Positions 37,769-46,937 of a stretch of 64,000 bases of DNA are shown here, piece by piece. The stretch spans positions 4,774,001 to 4,838,000 of the forward strand of contig NZ_CP033381.1 in the NCBI RefSeq assembly GCF_016865255.1, in the 5' to 3' direction. The notes beneath the pieces were generated by a model. That model saw only the letters and a list, made by a program, of their open reading frames with translations. It did not search any database and was not told the origin of the DNA. The position numbers were made by a program, and so were the translations under genes. The stretch is from Methylomonas sp. LW13. GTDB taxonomy: Bacteria; Pseudomonadota; Gammaproteobacteria; Methylococcales; Methylomonadaceae. The first letter of the stretch is position 1, and each line of letters starts with the position of its first letter.

Positions 37769-38510
37769 CGTTATCGTCATCACCAAAAACGAGGCGCAAC
37801 ATATCGGCCGCTGCCTGGCATCGGTTGCTTGGGCCGATGAAATCATTGTTCTCGACTCGGGTAGTAGCGATGAGACTGTCGCGATTTGCCGACAATTTAC
37901 CAACAAAGTCTTCATCACCGACTGGCCCGGGTTTGGCCCGCAAAAACAGCGGGCCTTGGATAAGGCGCGCGGCGACTGGGTGCTATCTATCGACGCCGAC
38001 GAAGAAATCGGGCCGGCGTTAAAAGCCGAAATCCTGCAAGCCATGCAGCAAAACGAGGTGCAGGGCTTCGAAATCCCCCGCTTATCCAGCTACTGCGGCA
38101 AGCCAATCAAGCATGGCGGCTGGTGGCCGGATTACGTGCTTAGGCTGTTTCGCCGCGATGTCGGACGCTTCAGCAGCGAAGTCGTGCATGAGCGTATTGA
38201 GGTTAAAGGGGTTATCGGTCGGCTCAAAAACCCGCTTTGGCACGAAGCCTTCGTCGATCCCGCCGAGGTGCTGCATAAGATCAACGCTTATTCTTCGCTG
38301 GGTGCCGAGAAAATGTTCAATCACGGTAAGCGGGCCAGCTTGGGCAAAGCCATCGGCAAGGGCCTGTGGACCTTCATCCGCACTTACTTCGTCCAGGCAG
38401 CCATTTTGGATGGTGCAGAAGGCCTGATGCTGGCCATATCCAACGCCGAGGGCAGTTACTATAAATATCTGAAACTGCGCGAGCTTTGCCGCAAAACGGC
38501 AAACAAATGA
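37761..38510 (+). CDS. Family 2 glycosyltransferase (WaaE/KdtX-like)
   Basis: 249 residues from the ATG at 37761, overlapping the ligase gene by 8 bases; the open frame from 37620 is rejected. GT-A motifs: VIVITKNEAQHIGRCLASV, VLDSGSSDET, and DxD in LSIDADEE. The C-terminal GGWWPDYVLRLFRRDVGRF and SNAEGSYYKYLKL are typical of the WaaE beta-1,4-glucosyltransferase group acting on inner-core heptose. Confidence 0.87.
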   Translation: MLSVIVITKNEAQHIGRCLASVAWADEIIVLDSGSSDETVAICRQFTNKVFITDWPGFGPQKQRALDKARGDWVLSIDADEEIGPALKAEILQAMQQNEVQGFEIPRLSSYCGKPIKHGGWWPDYVLRLFRRDVGRFSSEVVHERIEVKGVIGRLKNPLWHEAFVDPAEVLHKINAYSSLGAEKMFNHGKRASLGKAIGKGLWTFIRTYFVQAAILDGAEGLMLAISNAEGSYYKYLKLRELCRKTANK

Positions 38511-39340
38511 ATGGGTTGATCTCAGTCATCGTCACCACCTACAACTGGCCGGAAGCGCTTTCCGCCTGTTTACGCGCACTGATGGCTCAACGGGATCGCC
38601 GGTTTGAAATTATTGTCGCCGACGACGGTTCCGGCATTGCAACGCAGGAATTGATCAAAGGCTTTATCGAAACCAGCGAAATTCCACTAGGGCACGTTTG
38701 GCATGAGGATAATGGATTTAGGGCCGGCACCATTCGTAATAAAGCGGTTGCAGCCAGTCGCGGCGATTATCTGCTGTTTATGGACGGCGATTGCGTCGCG
38801 CTACCGGATTTTATTAGAAATCATCGGCAATTGGCCGAAACCGGTTATTTCGTTCCGGGCAACCGGCTGTTATTGAACGAAGCTTACACATCACGGGTAT
38901 TAGGGCAAAAAATACCCCTGCACAAACAGTCACTTGGCTTTTTTTTATGGCAACGGCTGCAAGGCCGCATCAATCGTTTGTTGCCGTTACTGTACTTACC
39001 GCTGCACAGCTGGCGTTATCGGCAACCGCAGAATTGGCAAAAAGCCATGACTTGCAATCTGGCGGTCTGGAAAGACGATTTTCTGGCAACAAATGGTTTT
39101 GATGAAGTCTTCGAAGGCTGGGGATATGAAGATTCGGACTTGGTGATCCGCCTGATTCATCAAGGCGTCAAACGGAAGGAAGGCCGCTTTGCGGTACCGG
39201 TTTTACATCTTTGGCACCGGCATAACGATAGAAGTCAACACGATGAAAATTACCGGCGTTTGTTACAGAGGGTAGCGGATATATCGATAACTCGCGCGGA
39301 ACGGGGCGTGGACCAGTATCTGGAAACGACCAGCGCCTAA
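38507..39340 (+). CDS. Family 2 glycosyltransferase
   Basis: 277 residues from the ATG at 38507, overlapping the previous gene by 4 bases (ATGA). Motifs: SVIVTTYNWPEALSACLRAL, VADDGSG, LFMDGDC (DxD) and GFDEVFEGWGYEDSDLVIRL, the latter a GT27-like C-terminal domain. Acceptor is probably lipopolysaccharide core. Last gene of the cluster, converging on the DUF2802 gene with a 4-base overlap. Confidence 0.85.
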   Translation: MNGLISVIVTTYNWPEALSACLRALMAQRDRRFEIIVADDGSGIATQELIKGFIETSEIPLGHVWHEDNGFRAGTIRNKAVAASRGDYLLFMDGDCVALPDFIRNHRQLAETGYFVPGNRLLLNEAYTSRVLGQKIPLHKQSLGFFLWQRLQGRINRLLPLLYLPLHSWRYRQPQNWQKAMTCNLAVWKDDFLATNGFDEVFEGWGYEDSDLVIRLIHQGVKRKEGRFAVPVLHLWHRHNDRSQHDENYRRLLQRVADISITRAERGVDQYLETTSA

Positions 39341-39759
39341 CCCAAACCGGAACGTTTGCCGCCGCCATGCAAACGCATTAATAAAACCGCTTCATCACGG
39401 GTCAAGCCGCAATCCCGGACCAGCGCCTCAATGCCAACCCCACTACGGATTTTTTGGATGACATCTTCATAGCCGCCTGCGGGGATAGGTTCAGCGGGCG
39501 CCACGTCAGCAACGGTTTGCCGTTGCGTGTTGACTTGATCGACAATGCTATTCAATCGCGAGTCGTTCGCCGCCAGCCGCCGATCAACAGCCACAGCGGC
39601 AGAGCAAAGGCCGGCCACATCCTCGTTGCTACGCTGCACCCGCTCTTCAAGACGCTGAAATTGTTGTTTTAGTGTTTGCTGCTGGCGCAACAGCCGAACT
39701 AACACCGCTAGCATAAATACGACTACCCCCGCCAAAACCAGCACTAAATATTCGCTCAT
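39337..39759 (-). CDS. DUF2802 protein of the chemotaxis cluster
   Basis: 140 residues from the ATG at 39759. One N-terminal membrane helix (about 4-24), a coiled coil to about 80 (QQQTLKQQFQRLEERVQRS), then a compact domain GIEALVRDCGLTRDEAVLLMRLHG resembling a helix-turn-helix. DUF2802 genes follow cheW in Pseudomonas and related flagellar clusters; function unknown. Its ATG overlaps the stop of the small upstream gene (TGATG). A GTG codon directly before is an alternative start. Confidence 0.83.
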   Translation of the reverse strand: MSEYLVLVLAGVVVFMLAVLVRLLRQQQTLKQQFQRLEERVQRSNEDVAGLCSAAVAVDRRLAANDSRLNSIVDQVNTQRQTVADVAPAEPIPAGGYEDVIQKIRSGVGIEALVRDCGLTRDEAVLLMRLHGGGKRSGLG

Positions 39760-39923
39760 CACACTATTTCGTCAACATGCTCGGCAGGCTGTTTATCGTC
39801 TTTGTTTGGGTCGGGTTTGGTCTGCGGTTGTTTTTGCGGCTGGCGCTTTTCACGCTCTTCGCGCTCGACCTTGTATATCGTGTGTACTGGGGAAAAAGGC
39901 GTGATCGGTGTTATTTCGGTCAT
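39759..39923 (-). CDS. Small chemotaxis-cluster protein (54 residues)
   Basis: A 54-codon frame, short enough to be missed by gene finders. Protein: MTEITPITPFSPVHTIYKVE, then a charged Arg/Glu/Lys/Gln/Pro-rich tail (about 22-48) ending VDEIV. GAGGTG lies 6 bases before the ATG. It sits between cheW and the DUF2802 gene, its stop overlapping the next start, which supports real translation. No membrane helix; the tail looks disordered. I do not recognise it, but similar small genes are found at this place in Pseudomonas-type clusters. Confidence 0.65.
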   Translation of the reverse strand: MTEITPITPFSPVHTIYKVEREEREKRQPQKQPQTKPDPNKDDKQPAEHVDEIV

Positions 39924-39951
39924 GTTGCACCTCGCATGCCTAGTCAGGCAA

Positions 39952-40425
39952 TCAAAACATATCCAGCTCGGCTTTTTCGTCGTCGCTGAGGAATTTATTC
40001 AAATCCACCAGAATTAACAACTGATTGTCGCGACTGGTGACACCTTGAATGTATTTTGAGCTTTCTTCATTGCCGACGTTAGGCGCGGTTTCAATCTCGG
40101 AAGCGCGCATTTCCACGACTTCGGCGACGCTATCAACCAAAATGCCGATGATATGCCGGTCGGTTTCGATGATCACTACCCGTGACGCATCATCGGTGTC
40201 TTTGGAAGGTAAGCCGAAACGGTTACGGGTATCGATCACCGTCACCACATTACCGCGTAAATTGATAATCCCCAATACATAGGACGGCGCGCCGGGCACC
40301 GGGGCAATTTCGGTAATCCGCAATACCTCTTGTACTTGCATGACATTGATACCGTACTTTTCGTCGCCTAGACAAAAAGTCACCCATTGCATGATAGGGT
40401 CGCCTTGTTTTTTATCTTCGCTCAT
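39952..40425 (-). CDS. cheW: Chemotaxis coupling protein CheW
   Basis: 157 residues, a single CheW domain at about 12-150: WVTFCLGDEKYGINVMQVQEVLR, GAPSYVLGIINLRGNVVTVIDTRNRFG and IGILVDSVAEVVEM. It links chemoreceptors to CheA. Position at the end of the che string as in Pseudomonas; the previous CheW-like gene ends 21 bases upstream. Confidence 0.95.
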   Translation of the reverse strand: MSEDKKQGDPIMQWVTFCLGDEKYGINVMQVQEVLRITEIAPVPGAPSYVLGIINLRGNVVTVIDTRNRFGLPSKDTDDASRVVIIETDRHIIGILVDSVAEVVEMRASEIETAPNVGNEESSKYIQGVTSRDNQLLILVDLNKFLSDDEKAELDMF

Positions 40426-40446
40426 TTTGCTTTATCCAGATGCTGT

Positions 40447-41178
40447 TTAACTATTTTTTCTATGCGGTACCAACTGTTTAACATCGATAATCGCTGTCAA
40501 CTCGTCTATTACCGTACCGATTAACCATGGTTTTTTTTGTCTGGCCGTTCGCCATCTGACCCCATCGGGCTTTACTTTACCGATGGAGAGAATTTCATCA
40601 CACACCAAACCCCATTTTTTATCCTGGGTGATTAAAATGCGCTCGAACGGATATTCTTCACTATCAGGCTGCAAGCCTCGGCTTTTACCAAAAATCAGCT
40701 GCCGGGTATCAAGCACGCCGATACGGCTATCGTGCTCATCCAGCAACCCCAGAAACCAAGAGGGTTGTCCGGGAATTTTCGTGGGCTTGCGGTCGATTTT
40801 GATCGTTCTCGACAACTCGATCAGCGGCGTTGCCAATATCAGCTTATCAACCTTAAAAAACAAAGCCTGAAACTCGTACTGCGACCAATCCGGCATTATA
40901 GACAGTGCCTGTAGTTTAGCCGGGATTTCCGGCTCTACAAGCTTGGGTTGCCGGTTCCTGACCAGTGCTTTGGAGCTTGCTTTTGGACTGCCGGTCACGA
41001 CCGGAGCAGGATCCGGCAATTTGATAGGCTCCTCAACAACAAGCTGTTCCAGCAATATTGCCGGTTTTACGCTAACAGCTTCCTCTGCCTCGGGCACCTC
41101 ATCCAACAGAGTCTGCAAATAAACATCGAGCGCTAACTGTTGATGAACGATACTGGGGGGTGGTTTTGCCTGAGTCAT
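40447..41178 (-). CDS. Second CheW-domain protein
   Basis: 243 residues. A Pro/Lys-rich N-terminal region of about 95 residues precedes a CheW domain (about 100-235: FFKVDKLILATPLIELSRTI, PSWFLGLLDEHDSRIGVLDTRQL, WGLVCDEILSI). It corresponds by position to PA1463 of Pseudomonas, between the ParA-like gene and cheW; there the ParA-CheW pair localises chemosensory arrays to the pole. The N-terminus may carry the ParA-interaction motif. ATGA overlap with the ParA-like gene. Confidence 0.9.
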   Translation of the reverse strand: MTQAKPPPSIVHQQLALDVYLQTLLDEVPEAEEAVSVKPAILLEQLVVEEPIKLPDPAPVVTGSPKASSKALVRNRQPKLVEPEIPAKLQALSIMPDWSQYEFQALFFKVDKLILATPLIELSRTIKIDRKPTKIPGQPSWFLGLLDEHDSRIGVLDTRQLIFGKSRGLQPDSEEYPFERILITQDKKWGLVCDEILSIGKVKPDGVRWRTARQKKPWLIGTVIDELTAIIDVKQLVPHRKNS

Positions 41179-41978
41179 TTATGCGGTGCCAAGTTTTTGT
41201 CTGGACTCTTATCAAGCAATAACAGTTCCAACAATTCGGCATAGGCTTCGGCCGCACGCGCGCTTTTGTCGTACAGGGGTAAGGGAATACCGGCCTGGCT
41301 GGCATCCCGCACTTTAGTATCCACCGGGACGACCGAACTCCAGGCATTGTCTGGATACTGTTGATGTAAGGCCGCTAAGCTGTCGCGAGCCGCCTTGGTG
41401 CGTTTATCAAACATGGTCGGTACGATAGTGAATTTAGGCGGTGTTTTCCGGGAATGAAAAACCATTTTTATGGTATGCACCATTCTATCCAGCCCTTTTA
41501 GGGCCAGGAATTCAGCTAAAACCGGAATCACTAAATGATCGCAGGCCGCCAGCGCATTGATCATTAACACCCCCAACATCGGCGGGCTGTCGATAATCAC
41601 ATAGTCGTATTGGTCGGCCATTTTGTGCAATGCGGTAGCAACCACCAAGCCCATGCCGCCGATTGCGGCGACCTGCCTATCCAAGGTGGCTATAGCAGTG
41701 GATGCTGGCAAGACATCAATACCGTCGAAGTCGGTTTTGGCGATATAGACCTGAGGATCGACGTTTTTCTTTTTCTCGCTGGCGTCGAGAAATAAATTGT
41801 AAACGCCAAGCTCGATCTCATCCGGATTCATCTTGAAATAGCTGGTCAACGAACCATGGGGATCCAAATCGACCAGCAAAGTCCTGAACCCCCAGGACGA
41901 CAACAAGCCACCCAGCGTCACCACGGTAGTCGTTTTACCGACCCCGCCTTTTTGATTGGAAACTGACCATATTTTCAT
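41175..41978 (-). CDS. parC: ParA-family ATPase of the chemotaxis cluster (ParC type)
   Basis: 267 residues. Deviant Walker A SNQKGGVGKTT near 6-16 and LLVDLDPHGSL mark a ParA-type ATPase. In Vibrio and Pseudomonas the homologue encoded here (ParC/PA1462) places chemotaxis arrays at the cell pole. Not a plasmid or chromosome partition gene, since no parB or parS is present and its neighbours are motD and cheW. It overlaps motD by 4 bases. Confidence 0.92.
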   Translation of the reverse strand: MKIWSVSNQKGGVGKTTTVVTLGGLLSSWGFRTLLVDLDPHGSLTSYFKMNPDEIELGVYNLFLDASEKKKNVDPQVYIAKTDFDGIDVLPASTAIATLDRQVAAIGGMGLVVATALHKMADQYDYVIIDSPPMLGVLMINALAACDHLVIPVLAEFLALKGLDRMVHTIKMVFHSRKTPPKFTIVPTMFDKRTKAARDSLAALHQQYPDNAWSSVVPVDTKVRDASQAGIPLPLYDKSARAAEAYAELLELLLLDKSPDKNLAPHK

Positions 41979-42856
41979 AACTGAGCCGGCGCTTCCGGCG
42001 TCTTTTCAACTGCGGTTTCAGGTGGCGAACTGGGCTGTGACGGCGCCAAATTCAGCACTTTCGCGCGTTCGTCGTCAGTCATGCCGTAACGAGCAAAGGC
42101 TTGCGACATCAGCACCAATACAACTCGCCGATTTTTAAAACGCCCCTCCTCGTCTTTGTTATCGGCGATCGGATGAAATTCTCCATAGCCCACCGCCGAT
42201 AATCGTGTCGCCGGAATATTGTTTTTCACCAATTCTTTGACCACACTGGTTGCCCTGGCTGAGGACAAGTCCCAATTGGATGGATAAAAGCCGGTGGAAA
42301 TCGGTACGTTGTCGGTATATCCCTCGACATTGATCACGTTGGGTACGTCGCGCACGGCCTCTGCAACTTTCTGCAACACCGGAACGGCCTTGCTGGAGAG
42401 CTCGGCCTTACCGCTGGCAAACAGTAACTCGCTATTCATTTCCAGTTCCACCCAGAAATCGTGCTGTTTGATACCCACCAACTGGCTTTCCACAAAAGGC
42501 TGCAAGGCTCGTTGAAACTCCTGCGACACTTCATCCAGCCGGCGTTTTTCCTGCATGATTTCTTCGCTCAGCTCTCTTTCCTCGGCCGTCATCAAATTTG
42601 GCAATTCAATCGGCTGGATCGTGGTGGGAATCGTGCCAACCTGAATCGGCTCTGCTTCTTTTTGAATCTTCTCGTTGTGAAACAGAGCCTGGTCCAGCGA
42701 TTCGGAGAATGTTTCGTACTTACCCTTATTTACCGAGGAAATCGAATACATCACCACAAAAAACGCAAACAGCAAGGTCACAAAATCCGCGTAAGACACC
42801 ATCCAGCGGTCGTGATTATCGGCCTGTTGCAATGGTCTACGTCTGCGCCGACTCAT
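41975..42856 (-). CDS. motD: Flagellar motor stator protein MotD
   Basis: 293 residues. One membrane helix near 20-45 with the proton-carrying Asp in RWMVSYADFVTLLFAFFVVMYS, a plug/linker region, and an OmpA-like peptidoglycan-binding domain (VEGYTDNVPI..., LSSARATSVVKELV, NRRVVLVLM). Partner of MotC encoded just upstream. Confidence 0.94.
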   Translation of the reverse strand: MSRRRRRPLQQADNHDRWMVSYADFVTLLFAFFVVMYSISSVNKGKYETFSESLDQALFHNEKIQKEAEPIQVGTIPTTIQPIELPNLMTAEERELSEEIMQEKRRLDEVSQEFQRALQPFVESQLVGIKQHDFWVELEMNSELLFASGKAELSSKAVPVLQKVAEAVRDVPNVINVEGYTDNVPISTGFYPSNWDLSSARATSVVKELVKNNIPATRLSAVGYGEFHPIADNKDEEGRFKNRRVVLVLMSQAFARYGMTDDERAKVLNLAPSQPSSPPETAVEKTPEAPAQL

Positions 42857-42866
42857 AAGGCCTCCC

Positions 42867-43613
42867 TTATTTTTCCAATAAAAAGCCGGATAATTTCAAC
42901 TCGATATTGCGCGGGTTCTCGCCCTCTGCTATCGACGAAATGCCTTCTATCACCATTTCCCTGGCTTGCGATGCTTCGAAAATCAGACTCTTCAGCTTAT
43001 TGGCGATAGGAATAAACAACAGATTGGCCAAGCCAACACCGTAAATAGTCGCCACGAAAGCTGTCGCGATACCGCTACCCAATAACTCCGGCTTGGCGAG
43101 GTTCTGCATCACATGAATCAAGCCTATTACCGCGCCGATAATGCCGATCGTCGGCGCATACCCACCCATCGCCTCGAAAACCCTGGCAGCTTGAGTATCC
43201 AAATGCTCCTTTGTCGTTAGCTCAACCTCAAGGCAATCGCGTATCACTTCCGGCTCGTTACCATCGACCAACAACTGCAAACCTTTTTTGGCAAAACTGT
43301 CTTTTTCGGTTTCGATAACCGATTCCAAGCCCAGCAAGCCTTCCTTGCGGGCCAGAGAGCTCCATCGCACGATTTTGTCGATTTGCTTTTTGAGCTGCAA
43401 ATTTTGCGGCACAAAAATCCAACTCAAAATGCGTAAACTGCGCAGAAAAACCTTGGGCGGAAATTGCAACAGTGTCGCTCCCAGCGTACCGCCCACCACA
43501 ATAATAAAGGCATGAAAATTGATCAGGGACCCGAGTTCTCCTCCCCCCATTAGGTTACCGCCGATAATCGCGGCAAAGCCTATCAACACACCCAAAATAC
43601 TGAGAATATCCAT
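42867..43613 (-). CDS. motC: Flagellar motor stator protein MotC
   Basis: 248 residues from the ATG at 43613, overlapping the cheB stop by 1-3 bases (ATGA). Four membrane helices (about 3-20, 32-50, 148-168, 180-200), MotA/ExbB family; segment RWSSLARKEGLLGLESV is the cytoplasmic loop that contacts FliG. Forms the stator with MotD. Confidence 0.94.
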   Translation of the reverse strand: MDILSILGVLIGFAAIIGGNLMGGGELGSLINFHAFIIVVGGTLGATLLQFPPKVFLRSLRILSWIFVPQNLQLKKQIDKIVRWSSLARKEGLLGLESVIETEKDSFAKKGLQLLVDGNEPEVIRDCLEVELTTKEHLDTQAARVFEAMGGYAPTIGIIGAVIGLIHVMQNLAKPELLGSGIATAFVATIYGVGLANLLFIPIANKLKSLIFEASQAREMVIEGISSIAEGENPRNIELKLSGFLLEK

Positions 43614-44707
43614 CAATGTAATTTTTTAAATTGGTTGGCAATCTCTTCCAGAGAATAAATATGATCCGCCAGACCGGCTTCTGCGATGGCTTTCGGCATG
43701 CCGTAGATAGTACTTGTCGCCTCGTCCTGCGCCCAGATTTGCGCGCCGCGCTGCCTTAACTTCATAGCGCCAGCCTTGCCGTCTGCGCCCATGCCGGTCA
43801 ACACCACTGCCAACACATGCCCGGCGAATACCTCGGCAAGCGAGTCAAAAGTAATATCAACACAGGGACTATAAATTTCCCCACTTTGCTTGGCCCGCAA
43901 CACAATCCGCCGCTCACCGGCTACTTGCTTAACTTGCATCTGCATTGCACCTGGCCCCAATAACGCGGTCCCCGGCTGCAATACGTCACCATCCCGCGCC
44001 TCCCTGACATTAATATTGCAAAGCAAATTCAAGCGTTCGGCAAAGCTTTTGGTGAAATTAGGCGGCATATGTTGCACCAGCAATATGGGTATCGAACACT
44101 CAGCCGGAATTTTGCTCAGCACGTATTGCATGGCGACCGGCCCGCCAGTCGAGGCGGCAACCACCAAAAGCTCGATTTTGCTGCTGGTTGCAGTTTTGGG
44201 CCACGCGGACGCAGCGCGTATCGGCTTAACTACGGGGTTTTCGGCGGTTGAGCTCTGATGTTCTTCTTGATTCACGCGCGGCAGAGGTCGTGGGGAAGAC
44301 ATTCTAGTCGCCTGAGAAGCCACCATTCTCACTCTATATCTCAGTAAGTAGCGAGCCGTTTCACGATTAGCATCAATGTCTTCCAACTGCTTGGGCAAAA
44401 AGTCGATAGCGCCGGCATTCAACGCATCCAGAGTGGCTTGAGCGCCGACTTGCGTCATTGCCGAAAACATTAGTATCGGACAGGGCCGGGTGCCCATGAT
44501 TTTTTTGACTGCCGTGATACCATCCATGATTGGCATCTCCACATCCATGGTGATAACGTCCGGTTGCAGACTTGCCGCAAGTTCTATAGCTTCGCGACCG
44601 TCGTGAGCGACGCCTATCACTTTAAACTCTTGATCCTCTTCTAAAATTTCCCGAATTCTTTTACAGATAAAACTGGAGTCGTCGACGATCAGCACCCGAA
44701 TGGTCAT
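43613..44707 (-). CDS. cheB: Chemotaxis methylesterase CheB
   Basis: 364 residues: receiver domain with Asp9-Asp10 and phospho-acceptor Asp55 (TMDVEMP), a Pro/Ser-rich linker (about 130-170), and a methylesterase domain with nucleophile AASTGG, His in LVQHMPPNF, and GMGADG. Demethylates receptors. No cheR is in the window. Confidence 0.96.
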   Translation of the reverse strand: MTIRVLIVDDSSFICKRIREILEEDQEFKVIGVAHDGREAIELAASLQPDVITMDVEMPIMDGITAVKKIMGTRPCPILMFSAMTQVGAQATLDALNAGAIDFLPKQLEDIDANRETARYLLRYRVRMVASQATRMSSPRPLPRVNQEEHQSSTAENPVVKPIRAASAWPKTATSSKIELLVVAASTGGPVAMQYVLSKIPAECSIPILLVQHMPPNFTKSFAERLNLLCNINVREARDGDVLQPGTALLGPGAMQMQVKQVAGERRIVLRAKQSGEIYSPCVDITFDSLAEVFAGHVLAVVLTGMGADGKAGAMKLRQRGAQIWAQDEATSTIYGMPKAIAEAGLADHIYSLEEIANQFKKLH

Positions 44708-44716
44708 ATTGCCGCG

Positions 44717-46927
44717 TCACATCGCATACTTCTTCATCAGGCCAGGCACATCGAGTATCAGCGCTATCTTGCCGTCACCGGTGATGGTTGCTCCCGCCAA
44801 TCCTTCCAATCCATGTAACTTGGCACCCAGCGCTTTAATCACCACTTCTTCCTGACCGATTAATTGATCCACCACGAATCCGACATGCCTGCCGCCAGCG
44901 TTGACGACCACCACATGATTGGTCGGCTGCGTTTCGCCTGTGAAATAAGAACCTCTAACCAGCCACTCACTTAAATAAAACAGCGGCAAGGCCTTGTTTC
45001 TGACCATTACCACCAATTGACCATCTACCTTATTGGTTTTGCTCAAATCCAGATCGAGTATTTCCAAGACGCTGGCCAAGGGTAACGCGAAAGCCTGCCC
45101 GCGCAACTTCACCATAAGGGTCGGCATAATAGCCAAAGTCAACGGCACCTTGATGATAATGGTGCTGCCCTTGCCTTCCACCGAATCAATTTCCACCACG
45201 CCGTTCATTTGCGCGATCCGTGTTTTCACCACGTCCATGCCGACACCGCGACCGGACACGTCGGAAATTTCAGTTTTGGTGGAAAATCCGGGCAGAAAAA
45301 TCAGGTTGTAACACTCTTTATCGTCAAGACGGGCGGCGCTTTCTTCATCCATCAAGCCTTTTTCCACTACTTTGGCGCGCAGTATGTCGGGGTTCATGCC
45401 CTTGCCGTCGTCTTTGATGGACAACTGGATATGATCACCTTCCTGAGACGCTTTCAATATCACCACGCCTTCCCGAGGTTTGCCGTTGGCTTCGCGCTCA
45501 TCCGGCGATTCGATTCCGTGATCTACCGCATTCCTGACCAAATGCACCAAAGGATCCGCCAGAGCCTCGACCAGATTTTTGTCGAGATCGGTTTCTTCAC
45601 CCACCAACTCCAGCCTGATTTCTTTTTTCAGACTTCTAGCCAAATCGCGTACCACACGCGGAAAACGTCCAAAGACTTTTTTGATTGGCTGCATCCGGGT
45701 TTTCATGACCGCCAATTGCAAATCGGCGGTCACCACGTCCAGATTGGATATCGCCTTGGACAACTGCTCGCCTGCTTCAGCATTGGCTTTAAGCGTCTGG
45801 AAACGGTTACGCACCAGAACCAGCTCGCCGACCATGTTCATAATATCGTCCAAAATCTGAGTATCTACCCTGACGGTGGTATCGGCTTGGGGTGTGGCGG
45901 CTTTACTTTTGTCGGAAACGGAATCTACTACCGGCGCTACTTTGCCTAAGCTATTTTCCGGCTCTACATCGACGGACGGTTTTGCGACCGGCTCAGGTTT
46001 AGCCGCCACGAACGGTTTCTCGACAGGCAACTCTACATTTTTAATTGGTGGGTTTTTTTCACCCGCAGCCGGCTCATCAATCTTGCCCAAATTGGCAGCA
46101 TCGAACTTACCTTTGCCGTGCAAAGCATCAAGTACCTTATCGAACTCCTCATCGGTAATATCGCCGGAATCGCTGGCGGGCGCAGACGGCTCGGTTTTTA
46201 CCGAAAACTTGCCTTTGCCATGCAACTCGTCCAGCAGATTTTCAAACTCGTCTTCACTGATTTCGTCATCCGCCGCCGGCGCTGCCGATTGCGCCGCAAT
46301 GTTCGCGGTCGGAGAACCGCCCTTACCATGCAGCGCATCCAGCAAATCTTCGAATTCCTGCTCGGTAATTTCATCGCCATCTTCCGAGGCGGATTCGCTG
46401 GCCAATAACTCCTCTGGATCGAGCATTGCATCATAGTCTTGCGCTGCGGATTCTTGAGGGGATAGCGGCGGGGTGGATTCGAAGGTTTCGTTGATGACAG
46501 CGGCTTCAACCGCTATCTCAGCAGGCGCGGCAGCTTCGGCCGGCCCCGCGTAAGATTTCAAGCGTTTTAATAGACCTTGATCGGCCGATTTTGGCGTATT
46601 ACCGGAACGGACTTGCCCGAACATCTCGTTGACGATGTCCACGACTTGCAAAATCACGTCCATCAAATCCGGCGTGACTTGGCGATCACCCTGCCTGAGT
46701 ACGTTAAAAACGTCTTCGGCGTTATGACAAACATCGACCAAAGCGCTGATAGCCAGAAAACCAGCGCCGCCCTTTATGGTGTGGAACCCACGAAATATCG
46801 AGTTGAGAAGATCAAGGTCGCCAGGTGATTGCTCCAGCTCCACAAGCTGCTCACCCAATGAATCAAGAATCTCCCCGGCCTCGACCAGGAAGTCTTGCAA
46901 TATTTCGTCGTCCAGATCGATCGCCAT
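44717..46927 (-). CDS. cheA: Chemotaxis histidine kinase CheA
   Basis: 736 residues. P1 domain with phospho-His49 in FRGFHTIKGGAGFL; a long linker (about 110-345) instead of a clear P2; P3 dimerisation near 350-410 (DIMNMVGELVLVRNRF); ATPase P4 with HLVRNAVDHGIE, DDGKGMN and SGRGVGMDV; P5 CheW-like at the C-terminus. The linker holds three copies of an acidic LLDALHGKG motif at 186-203, 222-239 and 256-273. Phosphorylates CheY and CheB. Confidence 0.97.
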   Translation of the reverse strand: MAIDLDDEILQDFLVEAGEILDSLGEQLVELEQSPGDLDLLNSIFRGFHTIKGGAGFLAISALVDVCHNAEDVFNVLRQGDRQVTPDLMDVILQVVDIVNEMFGQVRSGNTPKSADQGLLKRLKSYAGPAEAAAPAEIAVEAAVINETFESTPPLSPQESAAQDYDAMLDPEELLASESASEDGDEITEQEFEDLLDALHGKGGSPTANIAAQSAAPAADDEISEDEFENLLDELHGKGKFSVKTEPSAPASDSGDITDEEFDKVLDALHGKGKFDAANLGKIDEPAAGEKNPPIKNVELPVEKPFVAAKPEPVAKPSVDVEPENSLGKVAPVVDSVSDKSKAATPQADTTVRVDTQILDDIMNMVGELVLVRNRFQTLKANAEAGEQLSKAISNLDVVTADLQLAVMKTRMQPIKKVFGRFPRVVRDLARSLKKEIRLELVGEETDLDKNLVEALADPLVHLVRNAVDHGIESPDEREANGKPREGVVILKASQEGDHIQLSIKDDGKGMNPDILRAKVVEKGLMDEESAARLDDKECYNLIFLPGFSTKTEISDVSGRGVGMDVVKTRIAQMNGVVEIDSVEGKGSTIIIKVPLTLAIMPTLMVKLRGQAFALPLASVLEILDLDLSKTNKVDGQLVVMVRNKALPLFYLSEWLVRGSYFTGETQPTNHVVVVNAGGRHVGFVVDQLIGQEEVVIKALGAKLHGLEGLAGATITGDGKIALILDVPGLMKKYAM
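46109..46372 (-). repeat. cheA: Triple LHGKG motif repeat in the CheA linker
   Basis: Three in-frame copies of an 18-residue motif, consensus EI(S/T)EEEFExLLDALHGKG, spaced 36 and 34 residues, separated by Ala/Ser/Pro linkers. Acidic amphipathic helix then HGKG. It may act as repeated docking helices in place of a classical P2 domain. Confidence 0.85.
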
Positions 46928-46937
46928 GTTGTTTTCC

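Noticed and set aside
41175-41978. ParA-like gene as a plasmid or chromosome partition system
   Set aside because: No parB or parS; its neighbours are motD and cheW as in Pseudomonas-type chemotaxis loci.
42867-43613. ExbB/TolQ-type proton channel
   Set aside because: Position with motD, cheB and cheA, and the FliG-contact loop sequence, indicate MotC.
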